A stretch of DNA of 31,473 nucleotides. Source: a virus. The DNA is taken from positions 1 to 31,473 of IMG/VR virus record IMGVR_UViG_3300031598_000014, one strand, 5' to 3'. The notes under the pieces are model-generated. The model had not been told where the DNA came from. It saw only the letters and a program-made list of their open reading frames with translations, and searched no databases. Every line of letters begins with the position of its first letter. Position 1 is the stretch's first letter. This document shows positions 17,526-24,948 of the stretch, piece by piece. The translations under genes were made by a program, and so were the position numbers.

Positions 17526-17684
17526 ATGAAAAAGAATTATTTTACACCTAAAACCGGTCATGAAGCAAGTGATGAGTTTTTTAGTAATTTAGCAATATGG
17601 CACGATATCGATATGATTAAATCTTTCGTATGGGGATTTGCTATTGGTATACTAGTATTTACAGTAATGATTGGGATAAGTTAA
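17526..17684 (+). CDS. Small single-span membrane protein (52 residues)
   Basis: The ATG at 17526 opens a 52-codon frame ending in TAA 17682-17684. The N-terminal ~30 residues are soluble and mixed-charge (KKNYFTPKTGHEASDEFF). Residues about 34-51 (FVWGFAIGILVFTVMIGI) form one hydrophobic helix, so the protein should sit in a membrane with a short or absent C-terminal tail. A late promoter precedes it directly. Its stop overlaps the next ATG (TAATG), supporting coupled translation. No clear ribosome site is seen, so it may be leaderless. Function unknown: a late small membrane protein could assist lysis or be virion-associated, but neither is shown. Confidence 0.65.
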   Translation: MKKNYFTPKTGHEASDEFFSNLAIWHDIDMIKSFVWGFAIGILVFTVMIGIS

Positions 17685-18217
17685 TGGCTTTACAAGATTC
17701 GCAGCCTGAAAATAAAAACTTTCTATCACCTGTAGGATTCCAATTCTCTATACAGAAGCTTCCTCATGTAAACTATTTCTGTCAAAGTGCTAACATACCT
17801 GAGATATCGCTATCACAAACAGAGCTAGTTAATCCATTCATCAATCTACCATCTCCAGGTAGTCAATTGACGTTTGGTGGACTTGATGTAACATTTCGTG
17901 TAGATGAAGACCTTAAAAATTATAAAGAAATTCACAACTGGCTTATAGGCCTAGGCTTTCCTGATAACTTCGATCAGAGAGCGGCTATTGCAAGGGGTAG
18001 AAATCCAGGAAAAGTATCTGTAGGAGAAATCTTTTCGGATGCATCTCTTCTTGTTTCTACGTCATCTTATAAAACAAACGTTGAAGTGCATTTTGTAGAT
18101 GCTTTCCCAGTATCATTATCTACTGTTAATTTTGATATTCGCGCAGCAGATATTGAGTATCTAGAAGCTACGGCGTCATTTGTTTACCGTAGATATAATA
18201 TTGTTGACATTATATAA
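17684..18217 (+). CDS. Tail tube-family protein (gp19/gp54-like), tail or baseplate
   Basis: A 177-residue protein. The opening NKNFLSPVGFQFSIQKLPHVNYFCQSANIPEISL and the central DVTFRVDEDLKNYKEIHNWLIGLGFP are typical of a T4-like structural protein related to the tail tube fold; the last strand (TASFVYRRYNIV) also fits. Likely roles are tube initiator/cap at the baseplate (gp54/gp48-like) or a tail tip protein. Some marine T4-like phages carry gp3, a tail completion protein, at this map position, so gp3 is an alternative. The frame extends upstream to 17630, but ATG 17684 overlaps the stop of the small membrane protein and is the natural start. Confidence 0.7.
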   Translation: MALQDSQPENKNFLSPVGFQFSIQKLPHVNYFCQSANIPEISLSQTELVNPFINLPSPGSQLTFGGLDVTFRVDEDLKNYKEIHNWLIGLGFPDNFDQRAAIARGRNPGKVSVGEIFSDASLLVSTSSYKTNVEVHFVDAFPVSLSTVNFDIRAADIEYLEATASFVYRRYNIVDII

Positions 18218-18232
18218 TAAATCTGTTATAAT
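18204..18232 (+). promoter_or_regulatory. Perfect sigma-70 promoter (TTGACA-17-TATAAT)
   Basis: TTGACA at 18204-18209 and TATAAT at 18227-18232 are separated by exactly 17 bp, a full match to the host housekeeping promoter. It overlaps the 3' end of the tail-tube-like gene and the start of the lipoprotein frame. Transcription would begin near 18239 and serve the uvsY-uvsW-gp55-47-46 block, fitting early or middle expression. Confidence 0.72.
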
Positions 18233-18458
18233 AGCATTATGCTTTATGTTGAGTGGATGTGCATCTGGAGCTATAGGTACAATCTTATGGATCAAGACTG
18301 CCGTAGATGGTATACTTATGATAGAAGACCAGCCAACTACTACAGAGTATGTGCTGAATAAAGCTACGGGTAAAGACTGTAGATTTATAAATGTTGTTAA
18401 GGGTGAGGAAATATGCAAGAATGAACATGGAAAAGATAATGGAGAGTTGGTCGATTGA
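18204..18458 (+). CDS. Small lipoprotein
   Basis: A reading frame of about 84 residues with a textbook lipoprotein signal: a short basic N-region (LYNK), a hydrophobic core (VIIALCFM) and lipobox LSGC, with Cys19 as the lipidated residue if TTG 18204 is the start. The mature part is about 66 residues; its end (TGKDCRFINVVKGEEICK) has two Cys that could pair. I recall similar TGKDC...KGE.(I/V)C tails in small proteins of alphaproteobacterial phages, without known function. TTG 18180, TTG 18201 and TTG 18204 are all possible starts and none has a good ribosome site. The host promoter overlaps the start, so the lipoprotein may rely on late read-through. Possible roles such as exclusion or lysis are guesses. 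Confidence 0.6.
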   Translation: MTLYNKSVIIALCFMLSGCASGAIGTILWIKTAVDGILMIEDQPTTTEYVLNKATGKDCRFINVVKGEEICKNEHGKDNGELVD

Positions 18459-18858
18459 TTGTAAATATGATGGAACAGAACTTGCAGTAGAATCACTAAG
18501 CACACCAGTACTTCATAACAAATACATAAAAATTCTAATAGGCGAACGGTCAGTTTTATTTAGGTTGAAATCTAAAGCAAAGCAGACTAAACGTATGCTT
18601 ATAGAATACTATTCTGGTGATCTAAATGATCCCGAAACTCTCAATGACATTAATAGAGAAGTTTGGGCGAAGAAAGTGTTGAAATCAGAACTAGACACTT
18701 ATATCGATAGTGACACTGAAATGATTCAAGAACTCCTTCAATTGGCCATGCAAGATGAAAAAGTAAACTATCTTGCATCTATAATCAAAAGAATTGAAAA
18801 TCGCAACTGGGAAATACGTAATGCAATTGAGTGGAACAAATTTCAAGCTGGCGGATAA
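18421..18858 (+). CDS. uvsY: Recombination mediator UvsY
   Basis: A 145-residue protein close in length to T4 UvsY (137). UvsY loads the UvsX recombinase on gp32-coated single-stranded DNA. The pattern of an N-terminal helix, the TKRMLIEYYSGDLNDPE segment (Y-x-G after a basic helix) and the closing IKRIENRNWEIRNAIEWNKFQAGG match the family end (..IK.IQ..r.F.AG). UvsX itself is not in the window. Starts at ATG 18421, 11 bp after GAGGA, inside the lipoprotein 3' end. The frame extends upstream to 18391, but without a better site. It overlaps the methyltransferase gene by 38 bp. Confidence 0.87.
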   Translation: MNMEKIMESWSIDCKYDGTELAVESLSTPVLHNKYIKILIGERSVLFRLKSKAKQTKRMLIEYYSGDLNDPETLNDINREVWAKKVLKSELDTYIDSDTEMIQELLQLAMQDEKVNYLASIIKRIENRNWEIRNAIEWNKFQAGG

Positions 18859-19390
18859 AAAATATGGAGTGATTTATGCAGATCCCCCATGGTACTTTAA
18901 AAACTACAGTAAAATGGGTCGCGGTCGCAATCCTAATCAGCATTATAAATGTATGTCTATTAGTGATATACAGCAATTACCAATTGCCGACATTGCATTG
19001 GATAATTCTGTTCTTCTTATATGGGTCACTGATCCTTTACTTCATCGTGCTTTTCAAGTTATTGATGCTTGGGGTTTTACTTATAAGACTGTTGGTTTCA
19101 CTTGGGCAAAAACTAATAAAACGAATTTAGGATTCTTCACTGGTCTAGGATACTGGACAAGAAGTAATCCAGAAATGTGTTTGTTAGCAACAAAGGGTAA
19201 GCCTAAAAGAATATCTAAAGCAGTCAGACAATTAGTCGTAAGTGAACGTAGAGAACATAGCAGAAAACCAGATGAAATGTATACTAGAATTGAAGAGTTA
19301 TTGAGTGGCCCATACATAGAATTGTTTGCTAGAAATACAAAAGATGGATGGGACAGTTGGGGTAATGAGGTAAATAAACATGATGGATGA
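18821..19390 (+). CDS. MT-A70-family adenine methyltransferase
   Basis: A 189-residue protein of the MT-A70 family, which methylates N6 of adenine in DNA or RNA. The catalytic DPPW motif is at 21-24 (IYADPPWYF). Downstream elements fit the family: LIWVTDPLLHRAF, a GFTYKTVGFTWAKTNK strand-loop, the GLGYWTRSNPEMCLLATKG block, and the C-terminal YIELFARNTKDGWDSWGNE. Phage members are usually thought to modify phage DNA against host nucleases, but the target here is unknown. It lies between uvsY and uvsW, overlapping both genes (38 and 11 bp), so it is co-translated with recombination enzymes. Start ATG 18821 has GGGAAA about 8 bp upstream; a TTG at 18794 is the alternative. Confidence 0.9.
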   Translation: MQLSGTNFKLADKKYGVIYADPPWYFKNYSKMGRGRNPNQHYKCMSISDIQQLPIADIALDNSVLLIWVTDPLLHRAFQVIDAWGFTYKTVGFTWAKTNKTNLGFFTGLGYWTRSNPEMCLLATKGKPKRISKAVRQLVVSERREHSRKPDEMYTRIEELLSGPYIELFARNTKDGWDSWGNEVNKHDG

Positions 19391-20846
19391 AGAGATCCAT
19401 ATCCATTATAAAGACCATGTTCATGTAAAGATAGAATGTGAAGATGGATTAGCTAGAGAAATGTCAGAGTACTTCACATTTTTTGTCCCAGGCTATAAAT
19501 TTATGCCCACATATAAGAATAAAATATGGGATGGAAAGATACGTCTTTTCAATGTGCAGGCCAGATTAATCTATCGTGGTCTTATATTCAGAATAAAAAG
19601 ATTTGGTCAAAATCGTGGATACAAAATTGTAGTTCATGATGGTCTAGATGATACAAATGATATCTCTCTTCCAGAGATAGAGAACTATTTCTCCGATTTA
19701 AAAATTACTCCTAGAGATTATCAGTATCGAGCATTTGCTCATGCAATAAGAAGTACTCGCGCTGTTATTCTATCACCTACAGCATCAGGTAAATCTCTTA
19801 TTATTCATATGCTTTGTAGATGGTTGAAGGGTAGAAAGCTTCTTATTGTACCAACAACATCACTTGTTCATCAGATGGATAGTGATTTTGTTTCTTACGG
19901 ACAAGCCTATTATACACACAAAATCATGGCAGGTCAAGACAAAAATTCAGATGCAGAAGTTTTTATTTCAACATGGCAATCTATTTACAAGCAACCAAAG
20001 AAATGGTTCGATCAATTCGATGTAGTAATAGGTGATGAAGCGCATCTATTCAAGGCGCAATCACTCACAAAGATATTGACAAAGTTAGAAGGCTGTAAGT
20101 ATCGCTATGGCTTTACTGGTACATTAGATGAAACAAAGACACACAGACTTGTGTTAGAAGGTTTGTTTGGCCCTGTAATGCGAGCCGTACAGACTAAAGA
20201 GTTGATAGAGAATAAAACTTTAGCTGATTTTAGAATTAAGTGTTTAGTGTTAAAGTACCCAGATAATGTGCGTAAAGATTTAGCCAAATCAACATATCAA
20301 AATGAAATTCAATTTCTTATAGCATCAACCCAGAGAAACAATTTCATAAAGAACTTAGCATTAGGTCGAACAGGTAACACTCTACTTCTATTCCAGATGG
20401 TCGAAAAACATGGTCGCATACTTTATGATATCATAAATAGTGAAGCAAAAGATAGAAAAGTATTTTTTGTGCATGGTGGAGTAGATGCAGAGACAAGGGA
20501 AGATATACGCGCTATCACTGAAAAAGAAAATGATGCGATTATCGTAGCGTCATATGGAACATTCAGTACAGGTATTAATATTAAAGCGTTGCATAATATA
20601 ATATTTGCTAGTCCTACTAAGTCTCGCATACGCAATCTCCAGTCTATAGGTAGAGGTCTAAGGCGAAGTGAAACTAAAACTACAGCTACCCTATATGATA
20701 TATCAGACGATCTATGCTGGAAAACGTATAACAATCACACACTGAAGCATTTTGCATACAGATTAAAAATATACAAAGAAGAAGAATTTCCTTTTACCAT
20801 TTACAACATAAGGCTGAATTATGATCCACATACTCAAATTATCTAA
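19380..20846 (+). CDS. uvsW: UvsW-type recombination/repair helicase
   Basis: A 488-residue superfamily 2 helicase (T4 UvsW is about 500). It branch-migrates and unwinds recombination intermediates and R-loops, moving replication from origin-dependent to recombination-dependent mode. The N-terminal ~100 residues match the small UvsW DNA-binding domain (FTFFVPGYKFMP.YKNKIWDGKIRLFN). Motifs: Q-like region TPRDYQYRA, Walker A SPTASGKS (132-139), DEAH (219-222), motif III GFTGTL (244-249), and in domain 2 the TFSTGINIK and QSIGRGLRR motifs. Overlaps genes on both sides. Placement between uvsY and gp55 matches other marine T4-like phages. Confidence 0.94.
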   Translation: MMDEEIHIHYKDHVHVKIECEDGLAREMSEYFTFFVPGYKFMPTYKNKIWDGKIRLFNVQARLIYRGLIFRIKRFGQNRGYKIVVHDGLDDTNDISLPEIENYFSDLKITPRDYQYRAFAHAIRSTRAVILSPTASGKSLIIHMLCRWLKGRKLLIVPTTSLVHQMDSDFVSYGQAYYTHKIMAGQDKNSDAEVFISTWQSIYKQPKKWFDQFDVVIGDEAHLFKAQSLTKILTKLEGCKYRYGFTGTLDETKTHRLVLEGLFGPVMRAVQTKELIENKTLADFRIKCLVLKYPDNVRKDLAKSTYQNEIQFLIASTQRNNFIKNLALGRTGNTLLLFQMVEKHGRILYDIINSEAKDRKVFFVHGGVDAETREDIRAITEKENDAIIVASYGTFSTGINIKALHNIIFASPTKSRIRNLQSIGRGLRRSETKTTATLYDISDDLCWKTYNNHTLKHFAYRLKIYKEEEFPFTIYNIRLNYDPHTQII

Positions 20847-21249
20847 CGGAGACACCATTGTTGGTGATCTAGTTTCAAAAGATGAGGAGTGTATAACTTT
20901 AAATAATCCTCTAGAACTTCAGTTGATCAATAATCCTATGTCGTCTGGATCAGGATTAATGTCTATGTATTGGCTTCCTATAGAAACTGAGGTTTTCCAT
21001 GTTGACATACGACAGCAACATGTGATAGTATTATCTGAAGCACCAAAAGAGATACAGAAATTTTATAATAATTCAGTGTCAAATTTTTTGAAGAAACAGA
21101 AGATATTTGCCAATACGATTGAATCAAATACGATTGAAGAGAGAGTATTTGGTAAAGCAATGGAAGCGATGGAAGAACAAGTGAAACACAATGAAAATAA
21201 AATGATGGCTAGAATGTTAGTTGAAGCAAATACAAGTATAATGCATTAA
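20821..21249 (+). CDS. Conserved Sm-like protein of unknown function
   Basis: A 142-residue protein. Residues 2-35 (IHILKLSNGDTIVGDLVSKDEECITLNNPLELQL) read like the Sm1 motif of the LSm/Hfq fold (LxxGxxxxGxL, then a bent strand), and DIRQQHVIVLSEA near 62-74 could be the second strand pair. The C-terminal ~60 residues are helical and charged, with repeated IE(S/E) and MM..M segments. I recall similar uncharacterised proteins between uvsW and gp55 in marine T4-like phages. RNA binding is an inference from the fold-like pattern only. It overlaps the uvsW end by 26 bp. Confidence 0.7.
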   Translation: MIHILKLSNGDTIVGDLVSKDEECITLNNPLELQLINNPMSSGSGLMSMYWLPIETEVFHVDIRQQHVIVLSEAPKEIQKFYNNSVSNFLKKQKIFANTIESNTIEERVFGKAMEAMEEQVKHNENKMMARMLVEANTSIMH

Positions 21250-21261
21250 AGGATTTAAATT

Positions 21262-21834
21262 ATGGCTAAGAAACGGATTAAACATGATTACGTAGACAAT
21301 AAACAATTTTTTGCTGCAATGGTTGAGTATAAGAAATCTGTACGTGGTGCAGAAGCCGATGATTCTGAAAGGCCTGTCGTACCCAACTATGTTGCAGAAT
21401 GTATTATGAAAATTGCAACTCATCTATCATATAAGCCAAATTTTGTGAATTATACTTTTCGAGAAGATATGATATGTGATGGTATAGAAAATTGTCTTCA
21501 GTATATTGATAATTTTGATCCTGAAAAATCAAACAATCCTTTTGCATATTTCACGCAAATTATATATTTTGCTTTCATTCGTAGAATTCAAAAAGAAAAG
21601 AAACAGCTATATGTCAAATATAAGGCAACTGAAAATGCCAACATATTTAATCAGACGGCTGAAACTCAAGAACATGATAAAGGTCGAACATATGATACAT
21701 CAGTTAAATCTGGTGAATGGTCTAAAGATTATATGTCAACGTTTGTTGAAAATTTTGAACAGACTAAACGAAAGAAAAGAACCAAAAAAAATGTGGGATT
21801 AGATAGGTTATTAAATGATGATGAACATGCATAA
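21262..21834 (+). CDS. 55: Late transcription sigma factor gp55
   Basis: A 190-residue protein (T4 gp55 is 185), the minimal sigma-like factor that directs host RNA polymerase to late promoters of the TATAAATA type together with the sliding clamp and gp33. The core VPNYVAECIMKIATHLSYKPNF..YTFREDMICDGIENCLQYIDNFDP...NPFAYFTQIIYFAFIRRIQKEKKQ (about 43-114) is sigma region 2-like with the conserved N-P-FAYFTQI motif. The C-terminal tail is basic (KRKKRTKKN). AAAGGAT lies upstream. Its presence agrees with the TATAAATA octamers found in front of the virion genes in this window. Confidence 0.93.
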   Translation: MAKKRIKHDYVDNKQFFAAMVEYKKSVRGAEADDSERPVVPNYVAECIMKIATHLSYKPNFVNYTFREDMICDGIENCLQYIDNFDPEKSNNPFAYFTQIIYFAFIRRIQKEKKQLYVKYKATENANIFNQTAETQEHDKGRTYDTSVKSGEWSKDYMSTFVENFEQTKRKKRTKKNVGLDRLLNDDEHA

Positions 21835-22165
21835 TATGAAGTCACATATCGATAATATAGATGGTGAAATAGCGAAAGCTAATGATAGATATGAAGTTAT
21901 AGATAATACTAAACTTAACAATCTAGTACTAAGCAAAACAAGGCTTAGAGCTAAACAAAGCACCAACGGACATAGACATGCTGGCCAAGAAGAAATTTAT
22001 TTCTTTATTGGTGGTGCTGGTCGTATGGAACTAGATCACAAAGAATTTAAAGTTCAATCTGGTGATATTGTGTCAGTCGAAGATAATGTATTCCATCGAG
22101 TGCATAACGATGGAGATATCTTTTTAGATTTTATTTGCGTGTTTGATGGGAGTAGAAGTCATTGA
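21815..22165 (+). CDS. Small cupin-fold protein
   Basis: A ~116-residue single-domain cupin. Motif 1 is seen as NGHRHAGQEEIYFFIGGAG (H53, H55, E59/E60 as possible metal ligands) and motif 2 as SGDIVSVEDNVFHRVHN (H94). The metal and substrate cannot be read from this; stand-alone cupins range from sugar isomerases to dioxygenases and sensors. It starts inside the gp55 end (three ATGs in a row at 21815, 21818 and 21821; ATG 21836 is also possible) and overlaps gp47 by 4 bp, so it is part of the same operon. Function in the phage unknown. Confidence 0.78.
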   Translation: MMMNMHNMKSHIDNIDGEIAKANDRYEVIDNTKLNNLVLSKTRLRAKQSTNGHRHAGQEEIYFFIGGAGRMELDHKEFKVQSGDIVSVEDNVFHRVHNDGDIFLDFICVFDGSRSH

Positions 22166-23220
22166 AAATAGCATTGATAACAGATACCCATTGGGGTGTG
22201 AGGAACGACAATCAAGCTTTCCTCGATATGATCAATCGCTTTCACGGTGAAGTATTTTTTCCATATATTAAAGACCATGGTATAGACACTGTAATTCACC
22301 TTGGAGATATAGTTGATAGGAGAAAATATATCAGCTATACAACTCTAAGAGATATGAATAACAACTTCATAGATAAATGTCAAAGAGAGAATTTGGATCT
22401 TCACATTCTTATTGGCAATCATGACGTTACTTATAAAAATACCAATGACGTAAATTCTATGAATGAACTCTATAACGAAGACGTTCAAGGATATTCTGAA
22501 GCACAAGAAGTAGAGTTTGACGGCTGTAAGATTCTATTTCTGCCCTGGATCAATACACAGAATTACGATAAGTCTATGCGCATGATCAATGGCTCAACAT
22601 CACAAGTTGTTATGGGTCATCTTGAAGTGGCAGGCTGTCTTATGCAGCGAGGTATTACTAATGATCATGGATTAACGATAGATACGTTTAGAAACTTTGA
22701 TATCGTAATGTCTGGCCATTTTCACACACGCTCTATCACAAATAACATTCATTATCTTGGATGCCCTTATGAACTTACGTGGTCAGATTATCAAGACCCA
22801 AAAGGGTTTCATGTGTTTGATACAGACACAAGAGAACTTGAATTCATAGAAAATCCAATACGTATGTTCCATAAAGTGTTCTATGATGATTCAGATATGT
22901 CTGTTGAGGATATCAACAAAGTTAACTTTGACGATTATAGTGGTACACTTGTGAAAGTTATCAAGCAGACAACAGACAACCCATATTGGTTTGATTTGTA
23001 TATGGACAGACTATATAAGTCTAATCCAGTTAATGTACAGGTCGTAGATGATCATATGAATTTAGATTTGTCTGATGATAGCGATATTGTAAATGAAGCG
23101 GAAGATACTCTTACTATTTTAAGCAAATATATAGACAGTATGAAAACTTCCGTAGACAAAAAAAAGCTTGACTCTTTGATGAGAAGTCTGTATACTGAAG
23201 CATTGTACATCGAATCTTAA
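22162..23220 (+). CDS. 47: Recombination endonuclease subunit gp47 (Mre11/SbcD-like)
   Basis: A 352-residue calcineurin-like phosphoesterase (T4 gp47 is 339), the nuclease subunit partnering gp46 to resect DNA ends, degrade host DNA and prime recombination-dependent replication. Metal-binding motifs are in order: DTHWG (D8, H10), GDIVDRR (48-54), GNHD (85-88), MGHLE (151-155) and SGHFH (184-188). The start is a TTG at 22162 that overlaps the cupin TGA (TTGA); GGGAG lies about 9 bp upstream. Translation KIALITDTHWG directly after the TTG is the expected family N-terminus, so the non-ATG start is well supported. Confidence 0.94.
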   Translation: MKIALITDTHWGVRNDNQAFLDMINRFHGEVFFPYIKDHGIDTVIHLGDIVDRRKYISYTTLRDMNNNFIDKCQRENLDLHILIGNHDVTYKNTNDVNSMNELYNEDVQGYSEAQEVEFDGCKILFLPWINTQNYDKSMRMINGSTSQVVMGHLEVAGCLMQRGITNDHGLTIDTFRNFDIVMSGHFHTRSITNNIHYLGCPYELTWSDYQDPKGFHVFDTDTRELEFIENPIRMFHKVFYDDSDMSVEDINKVNFDDYSGTLVKVIKQTTDNPYWFDLYMDRLYKSNPVNVQVVDDHMNLDLSDDSDIVNEAEDTLTILSKYIDSMKTSVDKKKLDSLMRSLYTEALYIES

Positions 23221-23232
23221 CTAAGGTTATAT

Positions 23233-24948
23233 ATGATTTTATTTAAAACTGTGAGGTGGAAGAACTTCTTATCTACGGGCAATGCTTGGTCAGAAGTTCT
23301 TCTAGATAAATCTCCTAATACACTTATCGTCGGAGAGAATGGTTCTGGTAAAAGTACCGTTCTTGATGCGTTATGCTTTGTGTTATTCAATAGACCCTTC
23401 CGCAAAATCAATAGGCCACAATTAGTCAATACAATCAATGAAAAAGATTTATTGGTTGAAATTGAATTTAAGATTGGTAGTAGAGATTATTTAATCAGGC
23501 GCGGAGCGAAGCCTAACGTATTTGAAATATATGTAAATGATGTTCTACAAAATCAACCAGGCTCTACACGCGACTATCAAGACTTATTAGAACGTACCAT
23601 TCTCAAATTAAATTTCAGGTCATTCACGCAGATAGTAATACTTGGTTCAACATCGTTTGTTCCATTTATGCAACTTACGGCTGCTACACGCCGAGAAGTA
23701 ATTGAAGACCTGTTGGACATTCAGATATTCAGCAATATGAATCTATTACTTAAAGATAGGGTGTCAGTAAATAAATCAGAAATTAACGACTCTGAATATG
23801 TTGTAAAATTGCTTAATGAGAAAATAAGCATTCAAAGAGAATATCTAGGTAAAATGAAGGCTAAGAATGACAATTATGTAGCAGAATTTCAAAAGGATAT
23901 ATCAGATTTAAAAAATGATATCAGCGTACAATTAGAAAATAAACAAGCACAGGTGACGCTTATAGACGCTTTAAAAAGTGATCTAAAGGGTGAATCAAGT
24001 ATTCTAGCTAAGACAAGCAAGGTCGCAATTCTAATAGATAAATTAAAAATCAAGCATAAGAAAGCTCATAAACGTATTAGATTTTATGAAGATAATGACA
24101 ATTGTCCTACATGCGAACAGATAATTGATGTAGAAATTAAGACTAACAAGATACTCAAAACACATAAAATTATAGAAGATACAGAACATGCTGTTGATAC
24201 TCTAAAAAAAGAGCGTGACGACCTGACTATAAGAATAAACAAATTTGATGAAATGAATTCAAAAATAACTGCAATTCAAAAATCAATGATGACTATAGAT
24301 GCCAACATTGATTCTAATCAACATTCTATTACTAAGATACAGAATAACATAACCAAAATTTTAGAAACAAGTGATGATGATATCGAGGCCAAAGCAAAAC
24401 TTAAAGAGTTAAGGAATTCTTTATCTGAACAAGAAGAAGAACTAGAAGGTTTGGTGTTTGATAAAGAGTTGTTTAACACTGCTGGTTCTATGCTTAAAGA
24501 TGGTGGTATAAAGACTAAGATCATACGTCAGTACATACCAATCATGAATAAGCTAATCAATAAGTATCTGGCTGCTTTAGACTTCTTTATTAATTTTGAA
24601 CTTGATGAGGAGTTTAAAGAAGTTATTAAGTCTAGGTATAGAGATGTATTCTCGTATGCTTCATTCTCCGAAGGTGAAAAAATGCGTATAGATTTGGCCT
24701 TATTGTTTACATGGAGAGCGGTAGCAAAGCTTCGCAATTCAACTAATACTAATCTACTTATTCTAGATGAAGTTTTTGATGCTTCATTAGATACTAATGG
24801 CTGCGATGAATTTTTGAAATTGCTTCAGCAGACTGCAACAGATACTAATATATTTGTCATATCACATAAGGGTGATATTCTATATGATAAGTTCCACAGC
24901 CAAATTCGATTTGAGAAAACGAAAAACTTTAGCAGGATAGCAAAATAA
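23233..24948 (+). CDS. 46: Recombination endonuclease subunit gp46 (Rad50/SbcC-like)
   Basis: A 571-residue SMC/Rad50-type ATPase (T4 gp46 is 560) forming the gp46-gp47 end-processing complex. Walker A GENGSGKS is at 34-41, the zinc-hook CPTC at 291-294 (short coiled coils on both sides, about 180-290 and 300-415), the ABC signature FSEGEKMRIDLA at 478-489 and Walker B LLILDEVFD at 508-516. The final NIFVISHKGD holds the switch His. It starts 12 bp after gp47, and its stop overlaps the peptide deformylase ATG. Confidence 0.95.
   Translation: MILFKTVRWKNFLSTGNAWSEVLLDKSPNTLIVGENGSGKSTVLDALCFVLFNRPFRKINRPQLVNTINEKDLLVEIEFKIGSRDYLIRRGAKPNVFEIYVNDVLQNQPGSTRDYQDLLERTILKLNFRSFTQIVILGSTSFVPFMQLTAATRREVIEDLLDIQIFSNMNLLLKDRVSVNKSEINDSEYVVKLLNEKISIQREYLGKMKAKNDNYVAEFQKDISDLKNDISVQLENKQAQVTLIDALKSDLKGESSILAKTSKVAILIDKLKIKHKKAHKRIRFYEDNDNCPTCEQIIDVEIKTNKILKTHKIIEDTEHAVDTLKKERDDLTIRINKFDEMNSKITAIQKSMMTIDANIDSNQHSITKIQNNITKILETSDDDIEAKAKLKELRNSLSEQEEELEGLVFDKELFNTAGSMLKDGGIKTKIIRQYIPIMNKLINKYLAALDFFINFELDEEFKEVIKSRYRDVFSYASFSEGEKMRIDLALLFTWRAVAKLRNSTNTNLLILDEVFDASLDTNGCDEFLKLLQQTATDTNIFVISHKGDILYDKFHSQIRFEKTKNFSRIAK

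Noticed and set aside
18239-18361. 40-codon frame starting at ATG 18239, overlapping the lipoprotein in another frame
   Set aside because: No ribosome site, Trp/Tyr/Arg-rich product, and the overlapping frame has a clear lipoprotein signal.
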